64,000 nt of DNA from Armatimonadota bacterium (GTDB taxonomy: Bacteria; Bacillota; Desulfotomaculia; Desulfotomaculales; Nap2-2B), in NCBI GenBank assembly GCA_023511535.1, contig JAIMBK010000005.1, positions 1 to 64,000 on the forward strand, given 5' to 3'. Shown here one piece after another: positions 1 to 9,056 of this stretch. The notes beneath the pieces are model-generated. The model made no database searches and was not told the DNA's origin. It saw only the letters and a list, made by a program, of their open reading frames with translations. Each line of letters opens with the position of its first letter. The stretch's first letter is position 1. A program made the position numbers and the translations under genes.

Positions 1-27
1 AGTAATGAAAATAATTATGTAAAAGTA

Positions 28-78
28 TTTACCCCTAATTCCTAACCCCTAATTCCTAATTCCTATTTTCTGAGGAGG
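28..78 (+). repeat. Iterated CCTAATT leader repeat ending in an RBS-like GAGGAGG
   Basis: This block has several imperfect copies of CCCTAATTCCTAA followed by CCTATTTTCTGAGGAGG. Closely similar blocks lie at about 20735-20778 and 40070-40118, each just before a gene start. Here it lies about 80 bases upstream of sat, so its GAGGAGG is not the sat ribosome binding site. Its function is unknown. Confidence 0.7.
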
Positions 79-159
79 TGAAGCCCGTTTCAGACAGTGT
101 GAGACAGCCAGACACCCGTATCTTGAGTACATTTTAGAATAAGGGAAGGGAGAAGAGAG

Positions 160-1422
160 ATGAGTAATATCGGCCACGGCGGCAAAGAGCTTGTCGAAAG
201 AGTAATGGCGCCGGAAGAGGCGGCCCGGGCAATCAAAGGCCTTACCCCGGTGCCCATCCGCGGCCAGATCGCCAGAGAGATTGTCGATATCGCGTACGGG
301 TTTTTCACCCCCCTGGAAGGTTTTATGACCAAAGCGGACGTGGACCGGGTCTGCAAGGAGATGCGCCTTGCCAACGGCGTTCTCTGGCCCATCCCGATCG
401 TTTTTGATCTGTCGGATCAGGAAATCAACGAAAAGGGAATTAAAGAAGGGGACAAGGTCCTCTTGACCTACCAGGACAGGCCGATGGCCATCCTGGAAGT
501 CGAAGAAATCTTTACCTACGACAAACAGGAAATGGCCCAAAAAGTTTACGGCACCACGGAAGAAAAGCACCCGGGAGTGGCCAGAACGTACAAATACAAG
601 GATAAGTTCCTCGGCGGGAAGGTCACCCTGGTTAATCCGCCCAAAATCAACCCTCCGTTTGACGAATTCTTCTTCACCCCCAGGCAGCTCAGGCAAAAAT
701 TCGCCGAAAAAGGCTGGCAGCGGATTGTCGCCCACCAGACCAGAAACGTGCCGCACACCGGGCACGAATGGCTGATGAAGGGTTCCTGGCTGCAGGCCCA
801 CGGGGAACTGCCGGTGGAAAAAACTCTCACGGGCGTACTCGTGAACGCCATTATCGGCGAAAAAAGAAAGGGCGACTACATCGACGAAGCCATCGTTTTG
901 TGCCACGACGTGCTGCGCAAAGCCGGTTATTTCCGGGAAGACGTCCACCTGACTTCGATCACCCTTTGGGACATGCGCTACGCCGGGCCGAAAGAGGCCG
1001 TCTTCCACGCCATCTTGAGGACGAACCTGGGCCTGACGCACCACATGTTCGGCCGGGACCACGCCGGCGTCGGCACGTACTACGATCCGTACGACGCCCA
1101 CCGGATCTTCGACCAGATTCCGGAAAGCGACCTGCGGATCAAGCCGGTGCGCGTACTCGCCTGGTGGTACTGCCCCGTTTGCGCCGAGGTAACCTATTCG
1201 GGGCTGTGCGGGCATAAGGCCCAGAGCCAGAACTTCAGCGGCACGTTGATCAGAAGCATCATTCAAGACGGAGTCAAGCCACCTCGCCTGATCTTCCGGC
1301 CCGAGGTTTTCGATCTTATCATGGAATGTGCCGAAAAATACGGTTTTGGTTCGGCTTTCGTGAACGACAAGTACCTGCAGGAAAGAAACCCCGTCTTTAC
1401 CTTGCCAGAACTGAAGGGTTAG
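160..1422 (+). CDS. sat: Sulfate adenylyltransferase (ATP sulfurylase)
   Basis: Activates sulfate with ATP to adenylylsulfate (APS) in the cytoplasm, the first step of dissimilatory sulfate reduction. The 420-residue protein has the bacterial/archaeal ATP-sulfurylase hallmarks: QTRN at residues 193-196, HTGH at 199-202, and a GRDHAGVG loop near residue 300. Several Cys/His residues near the C-terminal third (YCPVCAE, GLCGHKA) resemble the zinc-binding segment of sulfate-reducer Sat. The ATG follows a purine-rich AGGGAAGGGAGAAG stretch. It is the first gene of a co-directional run with the APS reductase and Qmo genes, which fixes its role as dissimilatory rather than assimilatory. Confidence 0.97.
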   Translation: MSNIGHGGKELVERVMAPEEAARAIKGLTPVPIRGQIAREIVDIAYGFFTPLEGFMTKADVDRVCKEMRLANGVLWPIPIVFDLSDQEINEKGIKEGDKVLLTYQDRPMAILEVEEIFTYDKQEMAQKVYGTTEEKHPGVARTYKYKDKFLGGKVTLVNPPKINPPFDEFFFTPRQLRQKFAEKGWQRIVAHQTRNVPHTGHEWLMKGSWLQAHGELPVEKTLTGVLVNAIIGEKRKGDYIDEAIVLCHDVLRKAGYFREDVHLTSITLWDMRYAGPKEAVFHAILRTNLGLTHHMFGRDHAGVGTYYDPYDAHRIFDQIPESDLRIKPVRVLAWWYCPVCAEVTYSGLCGHKAQSQNFSGTLIRSIIQDGVKPPRLIFRPEVFDLIMECAEKYGFGSAFVNDKYLQERNPVFTLPELKG

Positions 1423-1433
1423 GAGGTGGCCAA

Positions 1434-1724
1434 ATGAGTATTGTCATCAACATCTGGATTAACGAGGAAAGACTGGCCAAGCTGCAAAAAGTCGGCCTGG
1501 CCGACCTGGCCGAGGAACAGCTGGCCGGTTTAAAGGTACTGAAGGTGCCCTGCACCGAAGAACAAAAGGACAAAGTTTTAAAGGTATTTCCTACCGCCAA
1601 GTACGACTCGGCAACCACCAGGAGCATTGAGCTCTTGCCCAGGGAAGTCAAGGACAAGATCTTTGACGAGGTCGTGGAAAAAGCCAGCCTGGATGTAATG
1701 GGAGATTTCCTGAAGGGTTATTAA
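1434..1724 (+). CDS. Conserved small protein of unknown function between sat and aprB
   Basis: A 96-residue acidic, Lys-rich soluble protein starting MSIVINIWINEERLAKLQ, with no Cys, membrane segment or signal peptide. The ATG at 1434 follows AGGAGGTGG, and only 11 bases separate it from the sat stop, so it is almost certainly co-transcribed and probably coupled. A longer reading starting at 1326 would overlap sat and is not needed. From memory it may match the family labelled DUF6955 that occurs beside sat in Desulfotomaculum-type genomes, but I cannot confirm this. Its position suggests a role tied to Sat or APS reductase. No catalytic motif is visible. Confidence 0.8.
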   Translation: MSIVINIWINEERLAKLQKVGLADLAEEQLAGLKVLKVPCTEEQKDKVLKVFPTAKYDSATTRSIELLPREVKDKIFDEVVEKASLDVMGDFLKGY

Positions 1725-1827
1725 AGGCTGAATATTTTAGAAAGGGGTGAGCAAAGGGAGAGGGGGTTTGTGAACACCTTTTCAGGTCTGACGAGAAAAA
1801 TTAAAAATTATTAAGGAGGTTAGGTTT

Positions 1828-2268
1828 ATGCCCAGCTTTGTAATTGCGGAAAAATGCGACGGCTGCAAGGGACAGGATAAAACAGCCTGCATGTACATTT
1901 GCCCCAACGACTTGATGGTCCTGGACAAAGAGAGAATGAAGGCCTACAACCGGGCGCCCGAGATGTGCTGGGAGTGCCAGTGCTGCGTGAAGATTTGCCC
2001 GCAGCAGGCGATGGACGTCCGCGGCTACGCCGACTTCGTGCCGATGGGGGCCAGCTGCGTGCCTCTGCGCGGTTCCGACAACATTATGTGGACGATTAAG
2101 TTCCGGGACGGTTCCATCAAGCGCTTTAAGTTCCCCACCCGGACCACGCCGGAAGGTTCGGCCGTGCCGGACGGCGGGTTTGAGACCGGCACCGACGACT
2201 TGAAGAGCTACGTCCTGTTTACCGAGCCGGGGTCACTGGGCTGCGAAGTCCCCAGCATTAAGAAGTAA
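1828..2268 (+). CDS. aprB: Adenylylsulfate reductase, beta subunit
   Basis: Iron-sulfur subunit of APS reductase. It passes electrons to the FAD of AprA for reduction of APS to sulfite and AMP. The 146-residue protein has two [4Fe-4S] motifs at the N-terminus: CDGCKG...CMYIC followed by P, and CWECQCCVKICP. The C-terminal tail (residues about 75-146) is the segment that wraps the alpha subunit in known structures. A strong AAGGAGG lies 8 bases upstream of the ATG. aprA begins 16 bases downstream. The length matches AprB of known sulfate reducers. Confidence 0.97.
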   Translation: MPSFVIAEKCDGCKGQDKTACMYICPNDLMVLDKERMKAYNRAPEMCWECQCCVKICPQQAMDVRGYADFVPMGASCVPLRGSDNIMWTIKFRDGSIKRFKFPTRTTPEGSAVPDGGFETGTDDLKSYVLFTEPGSLGCEVPSIKK

Positions 2269-2284
2269 AAAGGAGGTCAGGGAA

Positions 2285-4168
2285 ATGGCGAATTTTGAAA
2301 CCGTAGAAGTCAGCACTGATCTTTTGATCGTCGGCGGCGGGATGTCCGCCTGCGGCGCGGCCGTGGAAGCCGCCTACTGGGCCAAGAAACACGGCTTGAA
2401 AGTCGTCCTGGTCGACAAAGCGGCCATGGACCGCAGCGGCGCCGTGGCCATGGGCCTCTCCGCCATCAACCAGTATATCGGGCAGGCGGCCGGAGACAAC
2501 ACGGTCGAGGATTACGTCCGCTACGTCCGGCAGGACCTGATGGGCATCACCAGAGAGGACCTGGTTTACAGCATCGCCCGGCACGTGGACTCCACCGTGC
2601 ACCTGTTTGAAAAGTGGGGCCTGCCGATCTGGAAAGACGAAAACGGCAAGTACGTCCACGAAGGCCGCTGGCAGATCATGATCAACGGCGAGTCCTACAA
2701 GATCGTCGTGGCCGAGGCCGCCAAGAACGCTTTGAAAACCCTCGGCGACGACTGCATTTACGAGCGCGTCTTCATCGTGGAGCCCCTGGTGGACGGCGAT
2801 AAAATCGTCGGCGCGGTCGGCTTCTCCACCCGGGAGAATAAATTCTACGTCTTCAAGGCAAAGGCCGTGCTGGTCGGCATGGGCGGCGCCGTGCACGTCT
2901 TCCGGCCCCGTTCCACGGGCGAGGGCCTGGGCCGCTCCTGGTACCCGCCGTTCAACACCGGTTCCTCCGCCTACTTCACCATCCGGGCCGGCGCCGAGAT
3001 GACCTGCCAGGAAGTGCGCTTCATCCCGGTGCGGTTCAAGGACGCCTACGGCCCCGTCGGCGCGTGGTTCCTGCTCTTCAAGTCCATCGCCACCAACGCC
3101 TTCGGGGAAGACTACATGGTCACCCACCCGGACGTCCTGGCGGAGTTCGCCCCCTACGGGCTGACCAAGCCGATTCCGGCCAACCTGCGCAACCACCTGG
3201 GCTTGATTGACGAAAGAGCCGGCAAGGGCCCGATTTACATGCAGACCGCGGACGCCATCCGGAGACTGGCGGATGCCTACCCGGACGAGAAGCAGCGCAA
3301 GAAAAAGCTCAAGGAGCTGGAGGCCGAGGCCTGGGAAGACTTCCTCGACATGACCATTTCGCAGGCCCTGCTGTGGGCGGCCACGAACATTTACCCCGAA
3401 GAGAAACCGTCGGAAATCGCCGCCTGCGAGCCTTACTTCATCGGTTCCCACTCCGGTGCGTCCGGCGCCTGGGTCAGCGGCCCGGCGGACCTCGCCCCGG
3501 CGGAATACTTCTGGGGCTACGGCAACATGGCCACGGTGAAGGGTCTGTTCTGTGCCGGCGACGCTTCGGGCGCTTCCAGCCACAAGTTCTCCTCCGGCTC
3601 GTTCACGGAAGGCAGGATCGCCGCCAAGGAAGCCATCCGCTTCATCGTGGAAAACAACGTGGAGCCGAAGGTGGACATGGGCAAAGTGGAAGAGCTCAAA
3701 GCCGCCATCTTAAAGCCGCTGGACACCTTTGAGCAATACAAGGGAATGACCACCGATCCGAACGTCAACCCGAATTACATCCGGCCGATGCAGTTCATGT
3801 TCCGGCTGCAGAAGATCATGGACGAGTACGCCGGCGGCGTGTCCAAGTCCTTCACCACCAACAAGCACCTGCTGGAGAGAGGCATGGAGCTGCTCACCAT
3901 GCTGAAAGAGGACTCGGCGAAGCTGGCCGCGGAAAACCTCCACGAGCTGATGCGGTGCTGGGAGAACGTCCACCGCATGTGGCAGGCCGAGGCGCATATC
4001 CGGAGCGTCATGTTCCGCGAAGAAACCCGGTGGCCCGGCTACTACATCCGCGCGGACTTCCCGAAGATGGACGAAGAGAACTGGAAGTGCTTCGTCAACT
4101 GCAAGTGGGATCCGAACACCGGTCAATGGGACGTCTTCAAACGGCCGATTATCTCCATCGTTGACTGA
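2285..4168 (+). CDS. aprA: Adenylylsulfate reductase, alpha subunit
   Basis: Catalytic FAD subunit of APS reductase (APS + 2 e- to sulfite + AMP), cytoplasmic, acting with AprB. The 627-residue protein begins with a dinucleotide-binding fold (LLIVGGGMSACGAAVEA, residues about 14-30) and belongs to the fumarate reductase/succinate dehydrogenase flavoprotein superfamily. Length and composition are typical of AprA. AAAAGGAGGTCAGGGAA precedes the ATG. It follows aprB closely and is separated from qmoA by about 130 bases containing a stable hairpin, so apr and qmo message levels may differ. Confidence 0.97.
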   Translation: MANFETVEVSTDLLIVGGGMSACGAAVEAAYWAKKHGLKVVLVDKAAMDRSGAVAMGLSAINQYIGQAAGDNTVEDYVRYVRQDLMGITREDLVYSIARHVDSTVHLFEKWGLPIWKDENGKYVHEGRWQIMINGESYKIVVAEAAKNALKTLGDDCIYERVFIVEPLVDGDKIVGAVGFSTRENKFYVFKAKAVLVGMGGAVHVFRPRSTGEGLGRSWYPPFNTGSSAYFTIRAGAEMTCQEVRFIPVRFKDAYGPVGAWFLLFKSIATNAFGEDYMVTHPDVLAEFAPYGLTKPIPANLRNHLGLIDERAGKGPIYMQTADAIRRLADAYPDEKQRKKKLKELEAEAWEDFLDMTISQALLWAATNIYPEEKPSEIAACEPYFIGSHSGASGAWVSGPADLAPAEYFWGYGNMATVKGLFCAGDASGASSHKFSSGSFTEGRIAAKEAIRFIVENNVEPKVDMGKVEELKAAILKPLDTFEQYKGMTTDPNVNPNYIRPMQFMFRLQKIMDEYAGGVSKSFTTNKHLLERGMELLTMLKEDSAKLAAENLHELMRCWENVHRMWQAEAHIRSVMFREETRWPGYYIRADFPKMDEENWKCFVNCKWDPNTGQWDVFKRPIISIVD

Positions 4169-4232
4169 CGAAACTGTCGGCTGGAAGACAGACAGATTCC
4201 GGATCCGGCAGTAAAATGCTCCCCGGGGGAAG

Positions 4233-4258
4233 AGCCGTGGCTGTTCGCGGCCACGGCT
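4233..4258 (+). promoter_or_regulatory. Hairpin between aprA and qmoA (attenuator or processing site)
   Basis: AGCCGTGGC (4233-4241) and GCCACGGCT (4250-4258) form a perfect 9-bp stem with an 8-base loop. TACCCGTGTTTTTA follows, with the T run 8 bases from the stem. It sits in the only sizeable gap of the sat-apr-qmo run. It could be a leaky terminator or an mRNA-stabilising structure setting the apr:qmo ratio. Confidence 0.6.
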
Positions 4259-4299
4259 TACCCGTGTTTTTAAAAACTAACTGTGACGGTGATGAAAAA

Positions 4300-5553
4300 A
4301 TGGGTAATCGCAGCATTCTGGTGGTCGGCGGGGGAATCAGCGGGTTGACGGCGGCCGTCGAGGCTTCCGAAGCGGGCGCCGAGGTTTTTCTCGTGGAGAA
4401 AAATCCTTACCTGGGCGGCCGGGTGGCCCAGCTGAACCAGTATTTCCCCAAACTGTGCCCGCCCAACTGCGGGCTGGAAATTAATTTTAAGAGGATTAAG
4501 CAAAATCCAAAAATACGTGTTATGACCATGGCTGAAGTGGCCGAAATTACGGGCCGGGAAGGCAATTTTGAGGTAAAAGTAAAAATCAACCCCCGTTACG
4601 TAAACGATAACTGCACCGCCTGCGGAAAATGCACGGAGGTCTGCCCGGTGGAAAGGCCGAACGATTTTAATTACGGGCTGGACAAGACCAAAGCGATTTA
4701 CCTGCCGCACATCTTTGCTTTTCCTTTAAAATACGCCATTGACGGGCAGGTCTGCCCGAAAGGCGACTGCGGCAAGTGCGTGGAGGCATGTCCGTATAAC
4801 GCCGTTGACCTGAAGATGGAGCCTAAAACCGTAACTTTGCAGGTCGGTTCCATCATCTGGGCCGCCGGGTGGAAGCCCTATGACGCGGCAAAAATCGGTT
4901 ATTACGGTTTCGGCCAATACCAAAACGTCATTACCAACGTCATGATGGAAAGGCTGGCGGCGCCCAACGGGCCCACCCAGGGCAAAATTTTGCGGCCCTC
5001 CGACGGCAAGCCGGTGGAAAAAGTGGCTTTCGTCCAGTGCGCCGGCTCCCGGGACGAAAACCACCTGCCCTATTGCTCCGGGGTATGCTGCCTGGCTTCT
5101 TTAAAGCAGGCCACCTACATAACGGAACAAAACCCGAATGCGCAGGTATCGATTTTCTTCATCGACATCCGCGCGCTGGGCAAGTTCGAGGACTTTTACG
5201 CGAAAGTGAAAGAAATCAAAAATATCACCCTGGTCAAAGGAAAAGCCGGCGAGATCACAGAAGATCCCGAAACGAAAGATTTAATCGTGGTGGCCGAAGA
5301 CCAGGTTTCGCTGAAGGTAATGAAGGAAAGGTTCGATCTGGTCGTCCTGGCCACCGGCATGGCGCCGGCGACAAGAGAAGAAAAAGCGCCTGTTGAGCTG
5401 GTTTATGATGCGAATGGCTTTGTGGTTACCGGGCAGAATGTGCCGGGCATTTACGGCGCCGGCTGCGTGAGCCGGCCGATGGACGTGGCGGCCTGTGTTC
5501 AGGATGCTACGGCGGCTGCGCTGAAAGCCATTCAATCTACGGTGGGGAGGTAA
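4300..5553 (+). CDS. qmoA: Quinone-interacting oxidoreductase subunit QmoA (HdrA-like flavoprotein)
   Basis: FAD/iron-sulfur subunit of the Qmo complex, which links the quinone pool to APS reductase. From the ATG at 4300 it has 417 residues: an N-terminal FAD motif (ILVVGGGISGLTAAVEA), the LCPPNCGLE segment, and two ferredoxin-type clusters, CTACGKCTEVCP and CPKGDCGKCVEACP. The reading frame is open back to 4216, but the ATG at 4300 gives the normal QmoA N-terminus (MGNRSILVVGGG), so the longer reading is not used. The ribosome binding site is weak (GGTGATG). qmoB begins 5 bases after its stop. Confidence 0.94.
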   Translation: MGNRSILVVGGGISGLTAAVEASEAGAEVFLVEKNPYLGGRVAQLNQYFPKLCPPNCGLEINFKRIKQNPKIRVMTMAEVAEITGREGNFEVKVKINPRYVNDNCTACGKCTEVCPVERPNDFNYGLDKTKAIYLPHIFAFPLKYAIDGQVCPKGDCGKCVEACPYNAVDLKMEPKTVTLQVGSIIWAAGWKPYDAAKIGYYGFGQYQNVITNVMMERLAAPNGPTQGKILRPSDGKPVEKVAFVQCAGSRDENHLPYCSGVCCLASLKQATYITEQNPNAQVSIFFIDIRALGKFEDFYAKVKEIKNITLVKGKAGEITEDPETKDLIVVAEDQVSLKVMKERFDLVVLATGMAPATREEKAPVELVYDANGFVVTGQNVPGIYGAGCVSRPMDVAACVQDATAAALKAIQSTVGR

Positions 5554-5558
5554 TTGCG

Positions 5559-7775
5559 GTGGAGAAAAAGATGGGCGTATACATTTGCACAGGTTGTGAC
5601 ATAGGGGAATCTTTAGACCTGGAAGCACTTTCGAAAGTGGCTGCGAGCGAGTACAAAGTGCCGGTCTGCAAGACCCATCCCTTCCTCTGCAGCGCCGAAG
5701 GCGCCGGCCTGATCAAGCAGGACATCGCGGGGGAAGGCGTGAACGCCATCGTGATTGCCGCCTGTTCGCCGCGCGTCAACACCGATGTTTTTGATTTCCC
5801 GGACGTTTTTGTCGAGCGGGTAAACTTGCGTGAGCAGGTCGTCTGGTGCCACCCGGCCAACGACGAAGATACGCAAATGCTGGCCGAAGACAGCCTGCGC
5901 ATGGGGATCGTGAAGGCCCAGCAGGCCGAGTTGCCGGTGCCTTTCCAGGCCGAGGACATCTCCAAAACCATCCTGGTGGTGGGCGGCGGCCTGGCGGGAC
6001 TCACCGCCGCCGCGGAAACAGCCAAAGCAGGGTACCGGGCGGTTCTGGTGGAGAAAAAGGAAACCCTGGGCGGCTGGGCGGCCGGTTTAAAGAACGTGGT
6101 TGGTTTGCAACCCCCGTATACCGAACTGGAAGACCTTAACCTGGCCGATCGAGTCAGGGAAGTTGAAGAAAACGAGAAGATCACCGTTTATAAAAACGCC
6201 CAGATTGAAAAAATTGCCGGCGCTCCCGGGATGTTTGACGTGCAGATCAGGCAAAACGACAACTTATACAGCGAGCGCGTGGGCGCCATCGTGCTGGCCG
6301 CCGGCGCTGTTGCCTACGATGCGACAAAGCTGGAAAACCTGGGGTTCGGCAAATACACCAACGTAATCACCGGGGAGCAACTGGAAGAAATGGCCGGGCA
6401 GGGAGCGATCAAGCGCCCCTCCGACGGCAAGCCGGTGGAAAGCGTGGCCTTTATCCTGTGCGCCGGTTCCCGGGATAAGGAGCATCTCCCCTATTGTTCG
6501 GCCATCTGCTGCACGGAATCGCTGAAGCAGGCGCTTTACGTGAAACAGCAGAACCCGGAAGCCAGCGTCTACATTTTCTACAAGGACATGCGGGCGACGG
6601 GGAACTACGAGTTCCTCTACCAGCGGGTGCAGAAGGAAGGAGCCCTTTTCTTTCGGGGAGACGTCCTGGGGGTCGCCGAAGTGGCGGACGGCCAGCTGGT
6701 GATTGCGGCGGAAGACGTCCTGGTGGGCGAAGGGATTAAAACGGAGCCCGTCGACCTGGTCGTGCTGGCCACCGGCATGGTCCCCGTCACCGCCATCGGG
6801 GAAAAGCTGGTCATCAAAGCCGAGGACGATAAAGGGGCCCAGGAAGAAGCGCCGGCCGACGAAATTATCCGCTCCAATATCTTAAACCTGGAATACCGGC
6901 AGGGGCCGGAAGTGCCGCCCTTGAAATACGGTTTTGCCGATTCCCACTTTATCTGCTTCCCCTACGAAACGCGCCGGACGGGTATCTACGCCGCCGGCAG
7001 CGTCCGGGCGCCAATGGACATTCCCGCCACGATCAGAGACGCCACCGGAGCAGCTTTAAAGGCCATCCAGTGCGTGGAGCTGACGGCCGCCGGTTCGGCG
7101 GTGCACCCGCGGGTGTGGGACTTGTCCTTCCCGGAATTCTTTATGCAACGGTGCACCCAGTGCAAGCGCTGCACGGTGGAATGTCCGTTCGGAGCCATTA
7201 ACGAAGATGAAAAGTTCAACCCGCTGCCCAACCCGACGCGCTGCCGGCGGTGCGGCACGTGCATGGGCTCCTGCCCGGAGCGGATCATTTCCTTTAAGAA
7301 TTATTCCGTGCCGATTATCGGGAGCATGCTGAAAGCGATCGAAGTACCCGAAGAGGACGAAGAAAAACCGCGCATCCTCGTCTTTGCCTGCGAAAACGAC
7401 GCCTATCCGGCGCTGGACATGGCCGGCCTCAACCGCCTGAGCATCAGCCCGTGGGTGCGGGTTATCCCGGTGCGCTGCCTGGGTTCCATGAACCTGGTCT
7501 GGATCGCCGACGCCCTCTCCAAGGGCATTGACGGCATCCTCCTGCTGGGCTGCAAGCACGGCGACGATTACCAGTGCCACTTCATCAAGGGCAGCGAACT
7601 GGCCAATTACCGGCTGTCCAAGATCTCCGAAACGTTGAACCGGCTGGCCCTGGAAGCCGACCGGGTGCGCATGGTGCAGGTCAGCATCATGGACTACGAT
7701 AAGCTCCCGGGCATTATCGAAGAATTTGCCGGCAGGCTGGAGGAAGTCGGCCCCAACCCGTATAAAGGGTTCTAG
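5559..7775 (+). CDS. qmoB: Quinone-interacting oxidoreductase subunit QmoB (HdrA/MvhD fusion)
   Basis: Second soluble Qmo subunit, 738 residues, starting with GTG 8 bases after GGGGAGG. It has an HdrA-like N-terminal part (YICTGCDIG, ACSPRVN), an FAD fold around residue 137 (ILVVGGGLAGLTAAAE), two [4Fe-4S] motifs near residue 530 (CTQCKRCTVECP, CRRCGTCMGSCP), and an MvhD/FlpD-type C-terminal domain starting RILVFACENDAYPA. This domain order is characteristic of QmoB. It is expected to bind QmoA and accept electrons from the membrane/HdrD module encoded just downstream. Confidence 0.94.
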   Translation: MEKKMGVYICTGCDIGESLDLEALSKVAASEYKVPVCKTHPFLCSAEGAGLIKQDIAGEGVNAIVIAACSPRVNTDVFDFPDVFVERVNLREQVVWCHPANDEDTQMLAEDSLRMGIVKAQQAELPVPFQAEDISKTILVVGGGLAGLTAAAETAKAGYRAVLVEKKETLGGWAAGLKNVVGLQPPYTELEDLNLADRVREVEENEKITVYKNAQIEKIAGAPGMFDVQIRQNDNLYSERVGAIVLAAGAVAYDATKLENLGFGKYTNVITGEQLEEMAGQGAIKRPSDGKPVESVAFILCAGSRDKEHLPYCSAICCTESLKQALYVKQQNPEASVYIFYKDMRATGNYEFLYQRVQKEGALFFRGDVLGVAEVADGQLVIAAEDVLVGEGIKTEPVDLVVLATGMVPVTAIGEKLVIKAEDDKGAQEEAPADEIIRSNILNLEYRQGPEVPPLKYGFADSHFICFPYETRRTGIYAAGSVRAPMDIPATIRDATGAALKAIQCVELTAAGSAVHPRVWDLSFPEFFMQRCTQCKRCTVECPFGAINEDEKFNPLPNPTRCRRCGTCMGSCPERIISFKNYSVPIIGSMLKAIEVPEEDEEKPRILVFACENDAYPALDMAGLNRLSISPWVRVIPVRCLGSMNLVWIADALSKGIDGILLLGCKHGDDYQCHFIKGSELANYRLSKISETLNRLALEADRVRMVQVSIMDYDKLPGIIEEFAGRLEEVGPNPYKGF

Positions 7776-7780
7776 TTAAA

Positions 7781-7860
7781 AAGGCACAAAGGCAAAAGAG
7801 GCACAAAGGCACACAGGGAAAAACCTTGTGCTTTTGTGCCGGCGGCTTTTTGCCTTAAAA
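7781..7860. repeat. GGCACAAAG iterated hairpin element, copy A
   Basis: The left half carries repeated GGCACAAAGG units. The right half carries the inverted CCTTGTGC, TTTTGTGCC and TTTTGCCTT units, so the whole folds into one long imperfect hairpin. It fills the gap between qmoB and the HdrD-like gene. Relatives lie at 9057-9235, 13151-13330 and 25738-25830, with half-copies at 23601-23620 and 39950-39978. Confidence 0.75.
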
Positions 7861-7880
7861 AACGCCGAAGGAGTATTGCA

Positions 7881-9044
7881 ATGATGGAAGCAAAAGAACT
7901 TTCTATGGAAATGAAAGAATACATTGCCGCGGCCGGGGCCGAAACCCTCGACTGGTGCATGCAGTGCGGGCTCTGCTCCGCGCTTTGTCCGTGGCGCCTG
8001 GTTTCCGGTCAGATCAGCGAAGCGTTTTCCATCCGGAAGATGCAGCGCCTGGGGCAGCTGGGGCTGGAAGGCTTCGACACGGAGGAAGTTCTCTTTGCCT
8101 GCACTACCTGCGGCATGTGCCAGGTAAATTGCCCGCGGCAGGTGAAGATTATCGACAACGTCCGTTCCATGCGGAGCACCACAGTGGAAGCGGGCTTCGT
8201 CCCAACCAACCTGCGCTCCATCGTGGGCAGCCTGCACGCCAACGGGAACCCCTGGTCGGGAGCGCGGGAGGACCGTCTGAACTGGCAGAAGGGCCTGGAA
8301 GTGCCGCTCTTTACTCCGGAAACCGAATATTTTCTGTTTGTCTGCTGCACTTCCTGCTATGACCCCCGCAGCCAGAAAATCGCCCGAAGCATTGTCGAAG
8401 TGCTGAAGAAGGCGGGGGTAAGCTTCGGTGTCATCGGGGCGGAGGAAAGCTGTTGCGGGGAAACGGTGCGCAAGATCGGCGACGAGGAGCTGTTTAAGAA
8501 GCTGGCCCGGGGAAATATTGAGCTGTTTAAGAGCAAGGGCGTGCGCAAAATCATCACCACCTCGCCGCACTGCCTGTACACCTTCAAAAATGAATATCCC
8601 GAACTGGGCGGCGAATTTGAAGTGGTGCATTACACCGAACTGCTGGCCGGGCTGCTCCGGGAAGGAAAGTTCAATTTAAACGGTTCGCTGGGTAAAAAAG
8701 TCGCCTATCACGACCCGTGCTACCTGGGCCGCCATAACGGGATCTTCGACGCCCCCCGGACCCTGCTGGGCGCCCTTCCGGAGGCGGAAATAATCGAATT
8801 GAGCCGTTCGCGGGAAAGAAGCCTTTGCTGCGCCGGCGGCGGCGGCCGGCTGTGGGCGGAAGTGCCCCGGGGAGAGCGGTTTGGGGAACTCAGAGTGCTG
8901 GATGCGGAGGCAAAAGGGGCGGATATTCTGGCGACGGCCTGCCCTTACTGTATGATTATGCTGGAAGCGGACTGTCTGGCTTTAGATAAACAGGAAAAGG
9001 TAAAGATCATGGAAATTTCCGAACTCCTCAATGCCTGTTCGTAA
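7881..9044 (+). CDS. HdrD-like iron-sulfur protein (two CCG domains) in the Qmo operon
   Basis: A 387-residue soluble protein with two N-terminal [4Fe-4S] motifs (CMQCGLCSALCP, CTTCGMCQVNCP) followed by two cysteine-rich CCG domains (CCTSCYD...SCCGE...SPHC and DPCYLG...CCAGGGG...CPYC). This is the HdrC+HdrB fusion layout of HdrD and related GlpC-type proteins. CCG domains bind a noncubane cluster in heterodisulfide reductase. Its place between qmoB and the qmoC-like gene suggests it is part of, or an adapter for, the Qmo complex, perhaps handling a thiol/disulfide partner. ATG 7881 follows AAGGAG by 7 bases. The family call is firm; the partner is inference. Confidence 0.88.
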   Translation: MMEAKELSMEMKEYIAAAGAETLDWCMQCGLCSALCPWRLVSGQISEAFSIRKMQRLGQLGLEGFDTEEVLFACTTCGMCQVNCPRQVKIIDNVRSMRSTTVEAGFVPTNLRSIVGSLHANGNPWSGAREDRLNWQKGLEVPLFTPETEYFLFVCCTSCYDPRSQKIARSIVEVLKKAGVSFGVIGAEESCCGETVRKIGDEELFKKLARGNIELFKSKGVRKIITTSPHCLYTFKNEYPELGGEFEVVHYTELLAGLLREGKFNLNGSLGKKVAYHDPCYLGRHNGIFDAPRTLLGALPEAEIIELSRSRERSLCCAGGGGRLWAEVPRGERFGELRVLDAEAKGADILATACPYCMIMLEADCLALDKQEKVKIMEISELLNACS

Positions 9045-9056
9045 GATAAGCCGGAC

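Noticed and set aside
49-1266. Leftward open frame of 405 codons opposite sat
   Set aside because: It lies entirely antisense to a clear sat gene and shows no motif. Long antisense frames are common in GC-rich coding DNA.
2258-3583. Leftward open frame of 441 codons opposite aprA
   Set aside because: Shadow of aprA; no ribosome binding site and no recognisable protein features.
7776-8630. Leftward open frame of 284 codons opposite the HdrD-like gene
   Set aside because: Covers repeat A and the antisense of a gene with clear Fe-S motifs.
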